Notes: generated by a model from the sequence alone, not told the origin. Shown: positions 40,041 to 49,754, counted from the stretch's first letter. The stretch: DNA of 64,000 nt from an uncultured Acidimicrobiales bacterium (GCA_951813325.1 OX638350.1:1537029-1601028), one strand, 5' to 3'. Translations and numbers: made by a program.

Positions 40041-41354
40041 GTGAGCGACAACTGGGGTTTCGAAACCAAGCAAATTCATGCCGGGCAAGAGCCCGATCCG
40101 GCCACCGGATCCCGGGCCGTGCCCATCTACCAGACCACCTCCTATGTGTTCCGCGACACCGAGCACGCCGCCGCCCTGTTCGGGCTGGCCGAGGTGGGCA
40201 ACATCTACACCCGCATCATGAATCCCACCCAGATGGTGCTGGAAGCTCGCCTGTCTGCCCTGGAGGGCGGCACCGAGACCGCCATCGGTATTCCCGGTGC
40301 GCTGGCCATGGCTTCAGGACAGGCGGCGGAGACGCTGGCCATCTTGAACCTGGCTGAGTCGGGCGACCACGTGGTGTCGTCGGCTTCGCTGTACGGCGGC
40401 ACCTACAACCTGCTGCACTACACCTTGCCCAAGATGGGCATCGAGGTGTCGTTCATCGAGGACCCCGACGACCTGGGCGCCTGGAAGAACGCCATTCGGG
40501 AGAACACCAAGGTTCTCTACGCCGAGACTATCGGCAATCCCAAAAACGACTGCCTCGACATCGAGGGCGTGGCCGCGGTGGGCCACGCCGAGGGCATCCC
40601 GCTGATGGTCGACAACACGGTGCCTTCTCCCTATCTGATCCAGCCGCTGGCCCACGGCGCCGACATCGTGGTTCACTCCATGACCAAGTTCATCGGCGGG
40701 CACGGCAACTCCATCGGCGGGGTCATCATCGATGGGGGCACCTTCGACTACGGGGCCAGCGGCCGGTTCCCCAACTTCACCGAGCCCGATCCCAGCTACC
40801 ACGGCCTCGCTTTCTGGCCGGCGCTGGGCCACGGCTCTTTCATCATCAAGGCCCGGGTGCAACTGCTCCGCGACATTGGAGCGGCCATCTCCCCGCAGAA
40901 CGCCTTCTACTTCCTCCAGGGCCTGGAAACGCTGAGCCTCCGCATGGAGCGCCACTGCTCCAACGCCCAGGCAGTGGTCGAATACCTGGGCGGCCACAAT
41001 CAGGTGGAGTCGGTGCAGTTCGGCGGCCTGTCGTCCAGCCCGTGGCACGAGCGGATGAACCACTACACCGACGGAAAGGGCTACGGCTCCGTGCCCGCCT
41101 TCCACATCAAGGGGGGACGCGAGGCCGGCGAGAAGTTCGTCAACGCGCTAACCCTGCACAGCCATGTGGCCAACATCGGCGACGTGCGCAGCCTGGTTAT
41201 CCACCCGGCCTCCACCACCCACTCGCAGCTCACCGAATCCGAGCAGATCAGCACTGGCGTGTATCCCGGACTGGTGAGATTGTCGGTTGGCCTGGAGTCG
41301 GTAGACGACATCATCGCAGACCTGGAACACGGCTTCGCGGCCGCCCGGGCCTGA
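40041..41354 (+). CDS. metY: O-acetylhomoserine aminocarboxypropyltransferase (sulfhydrylase)
   Basis: A 437-residue Cys/Met-metabolism PLP enzyme. GFETKQIHAGQEPDPATGSRA and YQTTSYVF mark the MetY branch, and the Schiff-base Lys is in VVHSMTKFIGGHGNSIGG. The length (about 430, longer than MetB/MetC) supports O-acetylhomoserine sulfhydrylase, which makes homocysteine from sulfide. The GTG start has GGAAGAGAGAAG upstream. No metX lies nearby. Confidence 0.93.
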   Translation: MSDNWGFETKQIHAGQEPDPATGSRAVPIYQTTSYVFRDTEHAAALFGLAEVGNIYTRIMNPTQMVLEARLSALEGGTETAIGIPGALAMASGQAAETLAILNLAESGDHVVSSASLYGGTYNLLHYTLPKMGIEVSFIEDPDDLGAWKNAIRENTKVLYAETIGNPKNDCLDIEGVAAVGHAEGIPLMVDNTVPSPYLIQPLAHGADIVVHSMTKFIGGHGNSIGGVIIDGGTFDYGASGRFPNFTEPDPSYHGLAFWPALGHGSFIIKARVQLLRDIGAAISPQNAFYFLQGLETLSLRMERHCSNAQAVVEYLGGHNQVESVQFGGLSSSPWHERMNHYTDGKGYGSVPAFHIKGGREAGEKFVNALTLHSHVANIGDVRSLVIHPASTTHSQLTESEQISTGVYPGLVRLSVGLESVDDIIADLEHGFAAARA

Positions 41355-41397
41355 CCCCGGTGCCCGCGCGACACTGAACACGCGCGACCATTGAGCC

Positions 41398-42957
41398 GTG
41401 CGGCTCGCCCGCTTCCTCTCACATGCCCCCGGGCCGCTGGCGCTGGTGGTGGCCTTGGCTTTGGCGCTCGCGGCCTGCAAGACGCCCAATCTTCAGGGAC
41501 CGGTGGTGTCGTCGCCCGACGTGTCGACGCCCACCCCTACCCGAGAGCCCGTCGACACCGTGGTCCCCGGGCCGACCGCTGAGCCGGAGCCCACCGGAGT
41601 CAGCGACCAGGTGATCAGAATCGGGGTGATCGCCGACGTAAGCACCGCCAACGCGGTGACCGGTGGCAGCGAGGCGGCGTGGCTGGCCATGAGAGCCTGG
41701 GCCCAGGCGGTGAACAGCAGCGGTGGCCTCGGCGGCCGTGATGTGGAGGTTGTGCTCATCAACGCCAACGTCTTCGACCACCGGGCAGCCATCAAAGAGG
41801 CCTGTGAGAGCGACATCTTCGCCTTGGTGGGCTCCTATGCGCTGTACGATGGCGACGGGGTAGACATCTTGAACGACGAGTCCTGCCGCCTGCCCGACTT
41901 CCCAGCGGCCGCGCTGAGCCCGGCCCGCAAGGAGTCACCGGTCACGTTCGTGTCCAACCCCACCTCCAATGACATCGGGCAAGCCGGTCCCGCTCAATTC
42001 CTAAGCGACCGCTTCCCCGAGTCCTCGGCCTCGGTGGGCACGGTGGTGCTGGATTTGCCGGTGGCTTTCTATCGCGCCCAGCGTGAAATCGAAGCGGCCA
42101 CCAAGGGAGGGTTCAACTTCACGTTCCAGTCCACCGCCGATGTGGTTGGCGAAGACTACGGTGCGCTGGCCTCGGCCCTGGCGGATGGCGGGATCCGGGC
42201 AATGTCTTGGTCGGCAGACAGACAGCGGCTGTTGGAACTGCTCGAAGCTTGGGAGGGCTTGACAGGGCAGACGCCGATGTTTGATTTCGGGGGATCTGAG
42301 GATGAGCCCATTGCTGATTCCGGCGAAGAGCCCTCCTTGTCGCCGGATGACAATCCCTCCTCAGATTCAGCTGAAGAGCCCGCAGAGGGGGAGGTTGCCG
42401 AGGAGGAAGCAACTCGCGGGGAGTTCTTCGTCCTCTGCTCGTCAGACTGCTATTCCCAGAGATGGGGAGAAGAAGTCGGGGATTTGGGATTGAATCTATG
42501 GGTGAGCATCGGAGTGCTTCCCTTCGAGGAGCCGGGAGACAACGTCGAATTGTTGAGATACGTGCTCTTCTTGAGAGAAGAAGTGGACGAGGAGGCCGAA
42601 CTGGAGTTGATCGGCCTGTCGAGCTGGGCGTCAGCCCTGCTGTTCGAAGAGGCGGTGAATCGGGCGATGTTCACCAGCGGGGGAGGGCTCACCCGAGAGC
42701 TGGTACTCCAAGCCGCGGGCACCATAACAGATTGGGACGGCCGGGGTTTGCACGGGCCGACCAACCCGGCGGAGGGGATCCCGTCGTCGTGCTTCATGCT
42801 GGTGACTCCCACCCCCAGTGGATGGATCCGCCGCCACCCCCTCACCCAGGGCACCATGGACTGCGATGCCGACAATCTGGTGGAGCTTGTTGAGTCCGCC
42901 TCCTTGGGCGTCAATCCCAGCCGCCCCAATCCAGCCGATTCGTCAGGTGCTCGCTAG
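41398..42957 (+). CDS. Substrate-binding lipoprotein, Leu/Ile/Val-binding-protein-like
   Basis: A 519-residue exported protein. The signal peptide (PLALVVALALALAAC) ends in LAAC, so it is a lipoprotein, followed by a Pro/Thr linker to about residue 65. The rest resembles the type I periplasmic binding fold of branched-chain amino acid importers (IRIGVIADVSTANAVTGG, SGGLGGRDVEVVLINANV). An acidic low-complexity insert (about residues 300-340, rich in Glu, Asp, Ser and Pro) interrupts the second lobe, which is unusual. No permease or ATPase genes are near, so it is an orphan receptor or works with a distant transporter. Confidence 0.78.
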   Translation: MRLARFLSHAPGPLALVVALALALAACKTPNLQGPVVSSPDVSTPTPTREPVDTVVPGPTAEPEPTGVSDQVIRIGVIADVSTANAVTGGSEAAWLAMRAWAQAVNSSGGLGGRDVEVVLINANVFDHRAAIKEACESDIFALVGSYALYDGDGVDILNDESCRLPDFPAAALSPARKESPVTFVSNPTSNDIGQAGPAQFLSDRFPESSASVGTVVLDLPVAFYRAQREIEAATKGGFNFTFQSTADVVGEDYGALASALADGGIRAMSWSADRQRLLELLEAWEGLTGQTPMFDFGGSEDEPIADSGEEPSLSPDDNPSSDSAEEPAEGEVAEEEATRGEFFVLCSSDCYSQRWGEEVGDLGLNLWVSIGVLPFEEPGDNVELLRYVLFLREEVDEEAELELIGLSSWASALLFEEAVNRAMFTSGGGLTRELVLQAAGTITDWDGRGLHGPTNPAEGIPSSCFMLVTPTPSGWIRRHPLTQGTMDCDADNLVELVESASLGVNPSRPNPADSSGAR

Positions 42958-42964
42958 CGATCGG

Positions 42965-45316
42965 TTAGAGCCCGGAGGGGCGGGTGCCGATGACGCCCGC
43001 TTCCTCCAGGGTGTCCAGATGCTCGTCAGACAGGCCGAGCTGGCCGCCCAGCACCTCTCGGTTGTGCTGGCCGAGGGTGGGTGCTGGGGTTCGGGTCCAG
43101 GGGCCGGGTGAGGATTCGAACCGGAACGGAAGGCTGGCGGCGGGGACCTCGCCGCACACAGGGTGGTGGATCGGCTCGATGAACGAGCGGGTCAGAAGCT
43201 GAGGGTGGTTGCCTAGCTCTGCGGGGAGAACCACCACGCTGGCCGGAACCCCGGCGGCGACGAGTGCATCCACAACGTCGGCGTCTTTCTGGGGGGCGAT
43301 CCACTCGGCCAGCCCGGCGTCGATGGCGTCGGTAGCTGTCCGCCGCTTGTCGGCGGTGTCGTATTCGGCCCAGTCAGGTCGGCGGAGCAGGGCGCAGAGG
43401 GCCTCCCACTGGCGATCCTCGGCCACCGCAACCGCCACCCAGCGCTCGGTTCCGGCTGCGGGGTACACCCCCTGGGGGGCGGCCCGCGGACCCCGATTGC
43501 CCTCTCGGGGGAGCTGGCGGCCAAGGGCCGTATACTCCACCAACTGCTCGGCGGCGGCGTTGAGGGCGGCGGCCACCATGGTCACCTCCACCAGCTGTCC
43601 CCGTCCGGTGCGATCCCGCTGTTCCAGTGCAGTGAGAGTGGCGAACACCGCGTGCATGCCGGCCAGCGGGTCGCACGGCCCCCGGGGAATCTGAGGATCC
43701 TCGTCGGGATAGCCGGTGATGTTCGCCATCCCAGTGAGCTGTTCCATGGTCTGGGCGAACCCGGTGTTGTTTCTCCAGGCGCCGCTGAGGCCGAATGCGG
43801 GCATCCGGGTCATGATCAGCCTCGGGTTGAGGGCGGAGAGCCGCTCCCAGGTCAGGCCGAATCCGTCCATCACCCGGGGGGTGAAGTTCTCGATCACCAC
43901 GTCGGCGTCGGCGATCAGCCGCTCGGCTGCCGCCACCCCTTCCGATGAGCGCATATCGAGGGTGATGCCCCGCTTGTTGGTGTTGGCCCCGTGGAAGACC
44001 ATGCCCCATTCCCACCACTGGTCAACGGTGGGCGGTCGGGCGGAGGCGAATCGCATACCGTCGGGCCGCTGAACCGACTCGATCTTGACCACATCGGCCC
44101 CCAGGAGGGCTAGCGAGTGGCTGGCGATGGGACCAGCCCACCAAGCGGTGAAGTCGATGACCCTTACGCCGGCCAGGGGCAGTGCGGCCGGCTCGCCCCG
44201 GTTGGAACGCGGGGTCCGGGCTTCGATGCGATCGGTGTGTTCGCCGGATTCGGGGACCGGCTCGAATGGCCGGTTGGTCGCACCGTGCAGTCGGTAGGGA
44301 ACGGCCGGCTGGTTGAATCCGCCCGAGGGGTTGGTTGTGAATGCCATTCGCCCCGAGAACGCCTCGAGGGTCGGCACGGTGGCCCCGTTGCCTATTGGCG
44401 CCACCGGGATGCGACGGGCCGACGCTTCGGCGATGACCTCGGCGGTGGTCCGCTGGGTGGTCCAGGCGTGCATGGCGGCCCGGAACTCGTCCCGGCGGCG
44501 CCATCGGCCGCCGGCACCGCACATCTCCTCGTCTTCGAGCCAGTCGGGGCGGCCGATCATGGCCAGGAAGTCCAGGAACTGCTGGCGGGCCACCGTGCAG
44601 AAGCCCACATGACCGTCGGCGGTGGGCTCGATGGAGGGCAGTTCCACATTGCGGCCGGGCCGCGTTGGGGTGGTGTCGCCAGTGAACAGCGCGGAAATCC
44701 ACGAGTAGGTGTTCATCGTCATGACCATGGTTTCGAACATGGAGACGTCCACATGGTCGCCTTGGCCACTGCGCCCGGCAGCCCGGGCGGCGGCCAACGC
44801 GCCCACCCCGGCATAGATCCCCGCAGTCCACTCGCCGATGGCGCCCCCGGCCTGTACCGGCGGCCGCTCCGGGTTGCCCCGCTTGCCGATGCCGCCGCAC
44901 TCGGCCTGGAGGGTGAACTCGGTGGCCGGCCGATGAGAATAGGGCCCAGTGCGCCCCCACGGGGAGATTGACACCAGAACAAGCGCGGGGTTGGCTCGGC
45001 GTGCAGCTTCGACGATCGCCGGGGACAGCCCCTGGTCGGTGGAGTCGATGATGATGTCAGCGCTGGCCAGCAGATCGGCCATAGCCGGGTCGCTTGGGTT
45101 GCCGGTCACCGAGCGTTTGGAGGTGTTCAGGAACTGGAACAGCGGCCCGTCTTTGTCGCCGAGTTCGGCGTACGATGCCGACCACCGGCGCAGAGGCTCG
45201 CCGCCAGGGGGCTCGATCTTGATCACGTCGGCCCCGGCATCGGCCAACAGCTTTCCGGCGTAGGAGGCCGCGATGCCTCCACCCACCTCGATCGCTCGGA
45301 GGTGCTTGAGGATCAT
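42965..45316 (-). CDS. Family III CoA-transferase, two fused CaiB/BaiF domains
   Basis: A 783-residue protein made of two tandem family III CoA-transferase domains (about 1-370 and 375-783). Each has the N-terminal pattern (AGKLLADAGADVIKIEPPGGEP and LALLGADVVKIESVQRPDG) and the glycine-rich GQGDHVDVSMFE / GRGQLVEVTMVA segment. The acyl-carrying Asp of well-studied members seems to be Glu in the first domain and absent in the second, so perhaps only one site works. These enzymes move CoA between acids. It converges on the binding-protein gene and has no operon partner. Confidence 0.88.
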   Translation of the reverse strand: MILKHLRAIEVGGGIAASYAGKLLADAGADVIKIEPPGGEPLRRWSASYAELGDKDGPLFQFLNTSKRSVTGNPSDPAMADLLASADIIIDSTDQGLSPAIVEAARRANPALVLVSISPWGRTGPYSHRPATEFTLQAECGGIGKRGNPERPPVQAGGAIGEWTAGIYAGVGALAAARAAGRSGQGDHVDVSMFETMVMTMNTYSWISALFTGDTTPTRPGRNVELPSIEPTADGHVGFCTVARQQFLDFLAMIGRPDWLEDEEMCGAGGRWRRRDEFRAAMHAWTTQRTTAEVIAEASARRIPVAPIGNGATVPTLEAFSGRMAFTTNPSGGFNQPAVPYRLHGATNRPFEPVPESGEHTDRIEARTPRSNRGEPAALPLAGVRVIDFTAWWAGPIASHSLALLGADVVKIESVQRPDGMRFASARPPTVDQWWEWGMVFHGANTNKRGITLDMRSSEGVAAAERLIADADVVIENFTPRVMDGFGLTWERLSALNPRLIMTRMPAFGLSGAWRNNTGFAQTMEQLTGMANITGYPDEDPQIPRGPCDPLAGMHAVFATLTALEQRDRTGRGQLVEVTMVAAALNAAAEQLVEYTALGRQLPREGNRGPRAAPQGVYPAAGTERWVAVAVAEDRQWEALCALLRRPDWAEYDTADKRRTATDAIDAGLAEWIAPQKDADVVDALVAAGVPASVVVLPAELGNHPQLLTRSFIEPIHHPVCGEVPAASLPFRFESSPGPWTRTPAPTLGQHNREVLGGQLGLSDEHLDTLEEAGVIGTRPSGL

Positions 45317-45485
45317 TGCCTGCTCAGGCTCTTGCCGAGAGTCATCGCCCGGCAGGTTACTCAGCAGGGGCTTGGGGCACCCATGTTGGGAGTTGGGCGC
45401 TTGGAACCCTGACCCCGCACGGGGACATGCCTAGTATTCGTGCTCGTTGACTCGACCCAGGTTTTGGACAGGAAGGGGAGCAGGT

Positions 45486-46415
45486 ATGGCGACAGTGCCG
45501 CTGCACGAGGAGATCGAGCCGCTCAAGGACATGGTGCCCCTCGGTGAGATCAATGCCGACGTCTTGCCCGAGCTGCGTGAGGCACGGCTGGGGGAGCTTC
45601 CCGAGCTCAGCGACGCAGTCGAGCGCACCGACCATGTGGTGGATGAGGCCAATGGTGTGGCGGTGCGGGTGCACCGAGCGGTGGGGCAGGAGGGTGCGGT
45701 TCCCTGCGTGTACTCGATCCACGGTGGGGGCTACATTCTCGGCAGCTACGACATGGACGACGCCAAATTCGACCGGTGGTGCCCCGAGTACGGCATCGTC
45801 GGCGTGTCGGTGGAGTACCGCCTTTCGCCGGAAACGCCGTATCCCGGTCCGCTGGAGGACTGCTACGCCGGTTTGAAGTGGACGTACGACAACGCGGCAG
45901 AGCTCGACATCAATCCCGCCAAGATCGGCATTGCCGGGGTCAGCGCCGGAGGCGGCCTGTGCGCCGCGTTGGCGTTGCTGGCCCGTGACCGGGGCGAGGT
46001 GCCGTTGCAGTTCCAGCTTTTGGACTGCCCGATGATCGACGACCGCCAGATCACCCCTTCGAGCCAGCTTGAAGACCTCCTGATTTGGAGGAGGGAGTCG
46101 AACACGTTCGGCTGGCAGTGCTACCTCGGCGATCTCTACGGCGCTGACGATGTGCCGTATACCGCAGCGGCCGCCCGGGCTGACGACCTATCTGGCCTGC
46201 CCGAGGCCTACGTGTGCGTCGGCGGGGCTGATGGCTTTCGCGACGAGGACATCGACTATGCCATGCGCCTTTATGGCGCCGGCGTCCCCACCGAGCTCCA
46301 CGTCTACCCCGGCGCCCCCCACGGCGTCGCCCTCTTCGCCCATCTCGAAGTGGCCCAGCGCTACTCCGCCGACCAACAGGATTGGCTCCGCCGCCAACTG
46401 GAGCGAATGGGATAG
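45486..46415 (+). CDS. Alpha/beta hydrolase, hormone-sensitive-lipase-like esterase
   Basis: A 309-residue esterase. The oxyanion motif HGGGYILGSYDMDD, the nucleophile motif GVSAGGGL, the acid in GGADGFRDEDIDY and the His in YPGAPHGVALF give a full HSL-family site. It hydrolyses short acyl esters in the cytoplasm. ATG 45486 has a strong GGAAGGGGAG Shine-Dalgarno. It stands alone between the CoA-transferase and the restriction-modification cassette. Confidence 0.93.
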   Translation: MATVPLHEEIEPLKDMVPLGEINADVLPELREARLGELPELSDAVERTDHVVDEANGVAVRVHRAVGQEGAVPCVYSIHGGGYILGSYDMDDAKFDRWCPEYGIVGVSVEYRLSPETPYPGPLEDCYAGLKWTYDNAAELDINPAKIGIAGVSAGGGLCAALALLARDRGEVPLQFQLLDCPMIDDRQITPSSQLEDLLIWRRESNTFGWQCYLGDLYGADDVPYTAAAARADDLSGLPEAYVCVGGADGFRDEDIDYAMRLYGAGVPTELHVYPGAPHGVALFAHLEVAQRYSADQQDWLRRQLERMG

Positions 46416-46507
46416 TTGATGGTCTAGTCGAATCCAGGTAGGGGATTCTTCTCTAGTCAGCAGCGGGCGAGCCGTTAGTTGTCATCGCGCGTCGCTAATG
46501 TACCGAT

Positions 46508-46555
46508 ATGAGATTCCACCGGTGTAGTTCGCACCTCGCAGGGGGTGCGGGGTGA
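46508..46555 (+). CDS. Leader mini-ORF coupled to the methyltransferase gene
   Basis: Fifteen codons (MRFHRCSSHLAGGAG) and TGA. The stop overlaps the GTG start of the methyltransferase as GTGA. A -10 box TAATGT (46496-46501) is 6 nt before its ATG, the leaderless arrangement found at other genes here. It may therefore be the first frame translated and deliver ribosomes to the methyltransferase. Two Cys/His pairs are probably chance. Confidence 0.5.
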   Translation: MRFHRCSSHLAGGAG

Positions 46556-48273
46556 GTGGTGCCCGGCAGTTGCCGCTCGTGGAATCTCAAATGCCGAAGA
46601 TCAGAGCCGACGTTCAAGGCGAGCACGGCGAAGTGTTCACTCGGCGGTGGGTCGTTGACCTGATGCTTGACCTTGTCGGCTATGCGCCCGAGACCGACTT
46701 GGGAGCAAAGGTGATCGTAGAGCCATCGTGCGGTTGTGGGGCGTTTCTTCTTCCAATTGTCGAGAGGCTTGCAGAGTCATGCGCTTCTCATGGTCGTCGG
46801 CTGTCCGAGCTAGAAGGCGCCATCGCTGGATTCGATCTGCTTGACCACAATGCCGAGATCGCACGCAAGGCAGTGGTGGCCAAACTGGTCGATTTGGGTG
46901 AGATCCTTGAGAATGCCGAGCGCCTTGCTCAGCGGTGGGTCGTAACGAGTGATTTCCTGCTGAACGAAGAACCGATGCAACCTGCTGATTTCGTAGTTGG
47001 AAATCCGCCGTATGTTCGTCTTGAAGATGTCCCCAAGGCAGTCAGCGATGCCTATCGGTCGATGTGGCCAACCATGCGAGGCCGAGCGGACATCTACATC
47101 GGATTCTTTGAGAAGGGTTTGTCCTTGCTTGCTCCTGAGGGGCGTCTGGCCTACATCTGCGCGGATCGGTGGATGCGGAATCAATACGGGGCGCACCTCC
47201 GCAGATTGGTTTCGAGCCGGTACGCCGTTGACTCGGTCTTGGTCATGCATGATGTCGACGCGTTCGAAGAAGAAGTGTCGGCGTACCCGGCGATAACCAT
47301 CCTTCGAAATGGCGTTCAGGGTCCTGTGCGCGTGGTGGATGCCAACGCTGCCTTCGATCAACGTGAGGCCTCTTTGGTGCTCGATTGGCTACGTAACCCG
47401 CAGCATGCCTTGTCTAGCTCCCGAGGCTTTGAAGCGGGGGAGTTGACAAGGTGGTTCGAAGGTCCAGCTCTGTGGCCGGCAGGGTCTCCGAAGACACTTG
47501 AATTGTTGGCTGATCTCGAATCCCAATTCGCCCCACTTGAAGATTCTCGGACGGGGACCCGCGTTGGTATCGGCGTTGCTACTGGATGCGACGAGGTCTA
47601 TATCCGGGCTGAGGCCGAGGGGGTGGAGACCGATCGCTTGCTCCCGCTCCTGACCGCAGGCGATATCGCGACAGGTCGTCCTGATTGGTCGGGCAAGTAC
47701 CTGATCAACCCGTGGGGAGAGAATGGGCTTGTAGATCTCTCTGGCTATCCGGGACTAGCAGGGTACTTCGCGCAAAACAGCAAACAGCTTCGATCTCGTC
47801 ACGTTGCCCAGAAGCAACCTAGAGCCTGGTACCGGACCATTGACCGGGTCGACCCTGAGCTCATCGACCGGCCCAAGCTGCTGGTGCCTGATATCAAGGC
47901 TCTCTCTCATCCCGTCTTGGACCCTGGTGGGTTCTACCCGCATCACAACCTGTACTACGTGGTCTCCGACAAATGGGACCTGGAAGTGCTGGGCGGGCTT
48001 CTTCTATCTGATGTCGCAAACCTCTTCGTTGGCGCCTATTGCGTGAAAATGCGAGGCGGCACCTACCGGTTCCAGGCGCAGTACCTACGCAAGATCCGAG
48101 TTCCCGAACCTGATGCCATCAGTTTGGAGCTGAAGCAACGCCTGCGGAGGGCATTCAGACAGCGTGATCGAAGTGCGGCCACCGAGGCCGCAGTGGAGGC
48201 TTATGGCCTGAGCAGAGGCGCAGGCCATCTTGGGTTCCCCTCAGCTCGTTGTTTGCAGTCATCCCGGAATTGA
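46552..48273 (+). CDS. Type II adenine-specific DNA methyltransferase (Eco57I/TaqI-like)
   Basis: A 573-residue N6-adenine methyltransferase. Motif I is VEPSCGCGAFLLPIVERL (E57-G63 core), motif IV is VVGNPPYV (NPPY at 151-154), followed by RADIYIGFFEKGLSLL and LAYICADRWMRNQYG. The C-terminal half (LLTAGDIATGRPDW, then PHHNLYYVV and KMRGGTYRFQAQYLRKIRVP) resembles TaqI/Eco57I target-recognition regions. It modifies host DNA against the partner nuclease. The cassette has clearly lower GC and more A/T-ending codons than its flanks, consistent with transfer. Confidence 0.92.
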   Translation: MSGARQLPLVESQMPKIRADVQGEHGEVFTRRWVVDLMLDLVGYAPETDLGAKVIVEPSCGCGAFLLPIVERLAESCASHGRRLSELEGAIAGFDLLDHNAEIARKAVVAKLVDLGEILENAERLAQRWVVTSDFLLNEEPMQPADFVVGNPPYVRLEDVPKAVSDAYRSMWPTMRGRADIYIGFFEKGLSLLAPEGRLAYICADRWMRNQYGAHLRRLVSSRYAVDSVLVMHDVDAFEEEVSAYPAITILRNGVQGPVRVVDANAAFDQREASLVLDWLRNPQHALSSSRGFEAGELTRWFEGPALWPAGSPKTLELLADLESQFAPLEDSRTGTRVGIGVATGCDEVYIRAEAEGVETDRLLPLLTAGDIATGRPDWSGKYLINPWGENGLVDLSGYPGLAGYFAQNSKQLRSRHVAQKQPRAWYRTIDRVDPELIDRPKLLVPDIKALSHPVLDPGGFYPHHNLYYVVSDKWDLEVLGGLLLSDVANLFVGAYCVKMRGGTYRFQAQYLRKIRVPEPDAISLELKQRLRRAFRQRDRSAATEAAVEAYGLSRGAGHLGFPSARCLQSSRN

Positions 48274-48289
48274 CAGGCAGAATCGATAG

Positions 48290-49132
48290 ATGCCCGCTCC
48301 CACGAATGCCCGATGGGCCACGAGCCTGCGTTGCGCTCCGTTTCTCAGCGTATATGGCGAAGCCGAAACAGAGAGGTATACAAGCTGGAATCAGGTTGAG
48401 GAATCGTTTCTGGCCGCAATGTCTGAATTCGACGCGTCCATAGCCGCTTCTGTCGGTGCAGACATGACGGACGACGAGAAGTCTGATCTAGGTGCTGATC
48501 TCCAAAACGGAAAGGGCGACTTCTTCAACGATCTACTGGTTCTGCTTCTCAAGCAGTGCTCTGGCGTTCAGCTCTTGACATCTCGACGACCCGTACCTGG
48601 GCTGATCGTGCCCAAACACAATCTCGACTGCGTGTATCCCGCAGAAGGGGATCTCCAGTTCATGCTCGAAGCGAAGATGATGGGCACACCCAAGCACATC
48701 AACTCACCGAGGCAGAAGGAGAGCGGACGCCCCGGCTCAGCCGACCTCGACAAGCGGGTCAAAGAACTTGCTTTCAAATGCATAGACCTGAAGGGCGAAT
48801 TCAGCAGGCGCCAAGCCATGAGAGGCACAGCGCCGAGTTCTGGCGGACCGGGTGGAGGAGACCTCACCACCTGGCTCCGCACAGTCGAGCCGAAGATCTA
48901 TTTCTTCATCGCAGTACGGGTCACCAGTGACAGCGATTTCGAGCGAACCCTCAAATGGGCCTCAACTGCACAGCAAGTCCTCGATGCCGTCGGCCTCTAC
49001 TGTTTCGAACCCGAGGGCGACTCGTTCACCGACTACAGACGAAGAGAAGGAGTTCCACCAGACCTCCAGCTCGAACGGGTCCTGTACAAGGCGTGTGTAG
49101 ATTTACAAGCCATGGGAACCAACGAGAATTAG
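48290..49132 (+). CDS. Putative type II restriction endonuclease, PD-(D/E)xK fold
   Basis: A 280-residue protein with no family I can name, 16 nt after the methyltransferase. A PD-(D/E)xK-like site is visible: D113 in NLDCVYP and E127-x-K129 in FMLEAKMMG, with the right spacing for a restriction nuclease. Before it come helices with KGDFFNDLLVLLLKQCSGV, typical of an N-terminal part in such enzymes, and after it a Gly/Pro-rich insert (SGGPGGGD) and strand KIYFFIAVRV. Position, composition and motif make it the cognate restriction enzyme. Recognition sequence unknown. Confidence 0.78.
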   Translation: MPAPTNARWATSLRCAPFLSVYGEAETERYTSWNQVEESFLAAMSEFDASIAASVGADMTDDEKSDLGADLQNGKGDFFNDLLVLLLKQCSGVQLLTSRRPVPGLIVPKHNLDCVYPAEGDLQFMLEAKMMGTPKHINSPRQKESGRPGSADLDKRVKELAFKCIDLKGEFSRRQAMRGTAPSSGGPGGGDLTTWLRTVEPKIYFFIAVRVTSDSDFERTLKWASTAQQVLDAVGLYCFEPEGDSFTDYRRREGVPPDLQLERVLYKACVDLQAMGTNEN

Positions 49133-49249
49133 GGCCAACTATGACTAGGGCTTGGATATCTTTGACTGGTCGAATTCTTCAGTTCGGTGGGAGTCGGTCA
49201 GTTATCTCGTTGGCTGCGGCAGTGTCTGCGCTTTCCACGACAATCTATT

Positions 49250-49717
49250 TCAGTCTTCTTCGACAAGGCGGGCGGGGAAGCCGCCTTTGGAGATTGGGCT
49301 CCATTGTTCGATGGTTAGGCGGATAAGGCATTTGCCCTGGTGGGCCATGGCTTGGCGGTATTCGTCCCAGTCGGGGTGCTCGCCGGAGATGACTCGGAAG
49401 TACTCGACCAGGCCGTCTAGGGCCTCGGGCATGTCGAGGCACTCGGCCGTCCCATCTAGTTGTATCCACTCGCCGCCGAACTCGTCGGACATCACCACCA
49501 TCGATGCCGCCGGATTGCGCTTGGCGTTGATCGACTTGGCCCGTTCGGGGTAGCTGGAGACCACCACCCGGCCGCTGGTGTCGAGGCCCAGCGTGACCAG
49601 CGAGCTCTGGGGGCGGCCGTCGCGGCGGGTAGTGAGCAGCACGCCTCGGTGGCGGGGGCGGACGAAGTCCTCCATCTCGGCTCGGTCGACATAGCGGTCG
49701 GTTGCAATTGAAGCCAT
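49250..49717 (-). CDS. PPOX-class F420-dependent oxidoreductase
   Basis: A 155-residue split-barrel flavin/deazaflavin-binding protein (pyridoxamine-phosphate-oxidase fold): FVRPRHRGVLLTTRRDGRPQSSLVTLG at the start, VVSSYPERAKSINAKRNPAASMVV, ending with ARLVEED. Small actinobacterial members use F420. The substrate is unknown. A leaderless promoter box TAGGTT (49724-49729, complement) lies 6 nt before the ATG. Confidence 0.88.
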   Translation of the reverse strand: MASIATDRYVDRAEMEDFVRPRHRGVLLTTRRDGRPQSSLVTLGLDTSGRVVVSSYPERAKSINAKRNPAASMVVMSDEFGGEWIQLDGTAECLDMPEALDGLVEYFRVISGEHPDWDEYRQAMAHQGKCLIRLTIEQWSPISKGGFPARLVEED

Positions 49718-49754
49718 GGAGTGAACCTACTGTCCGGATACTTGTACTCCAGAA

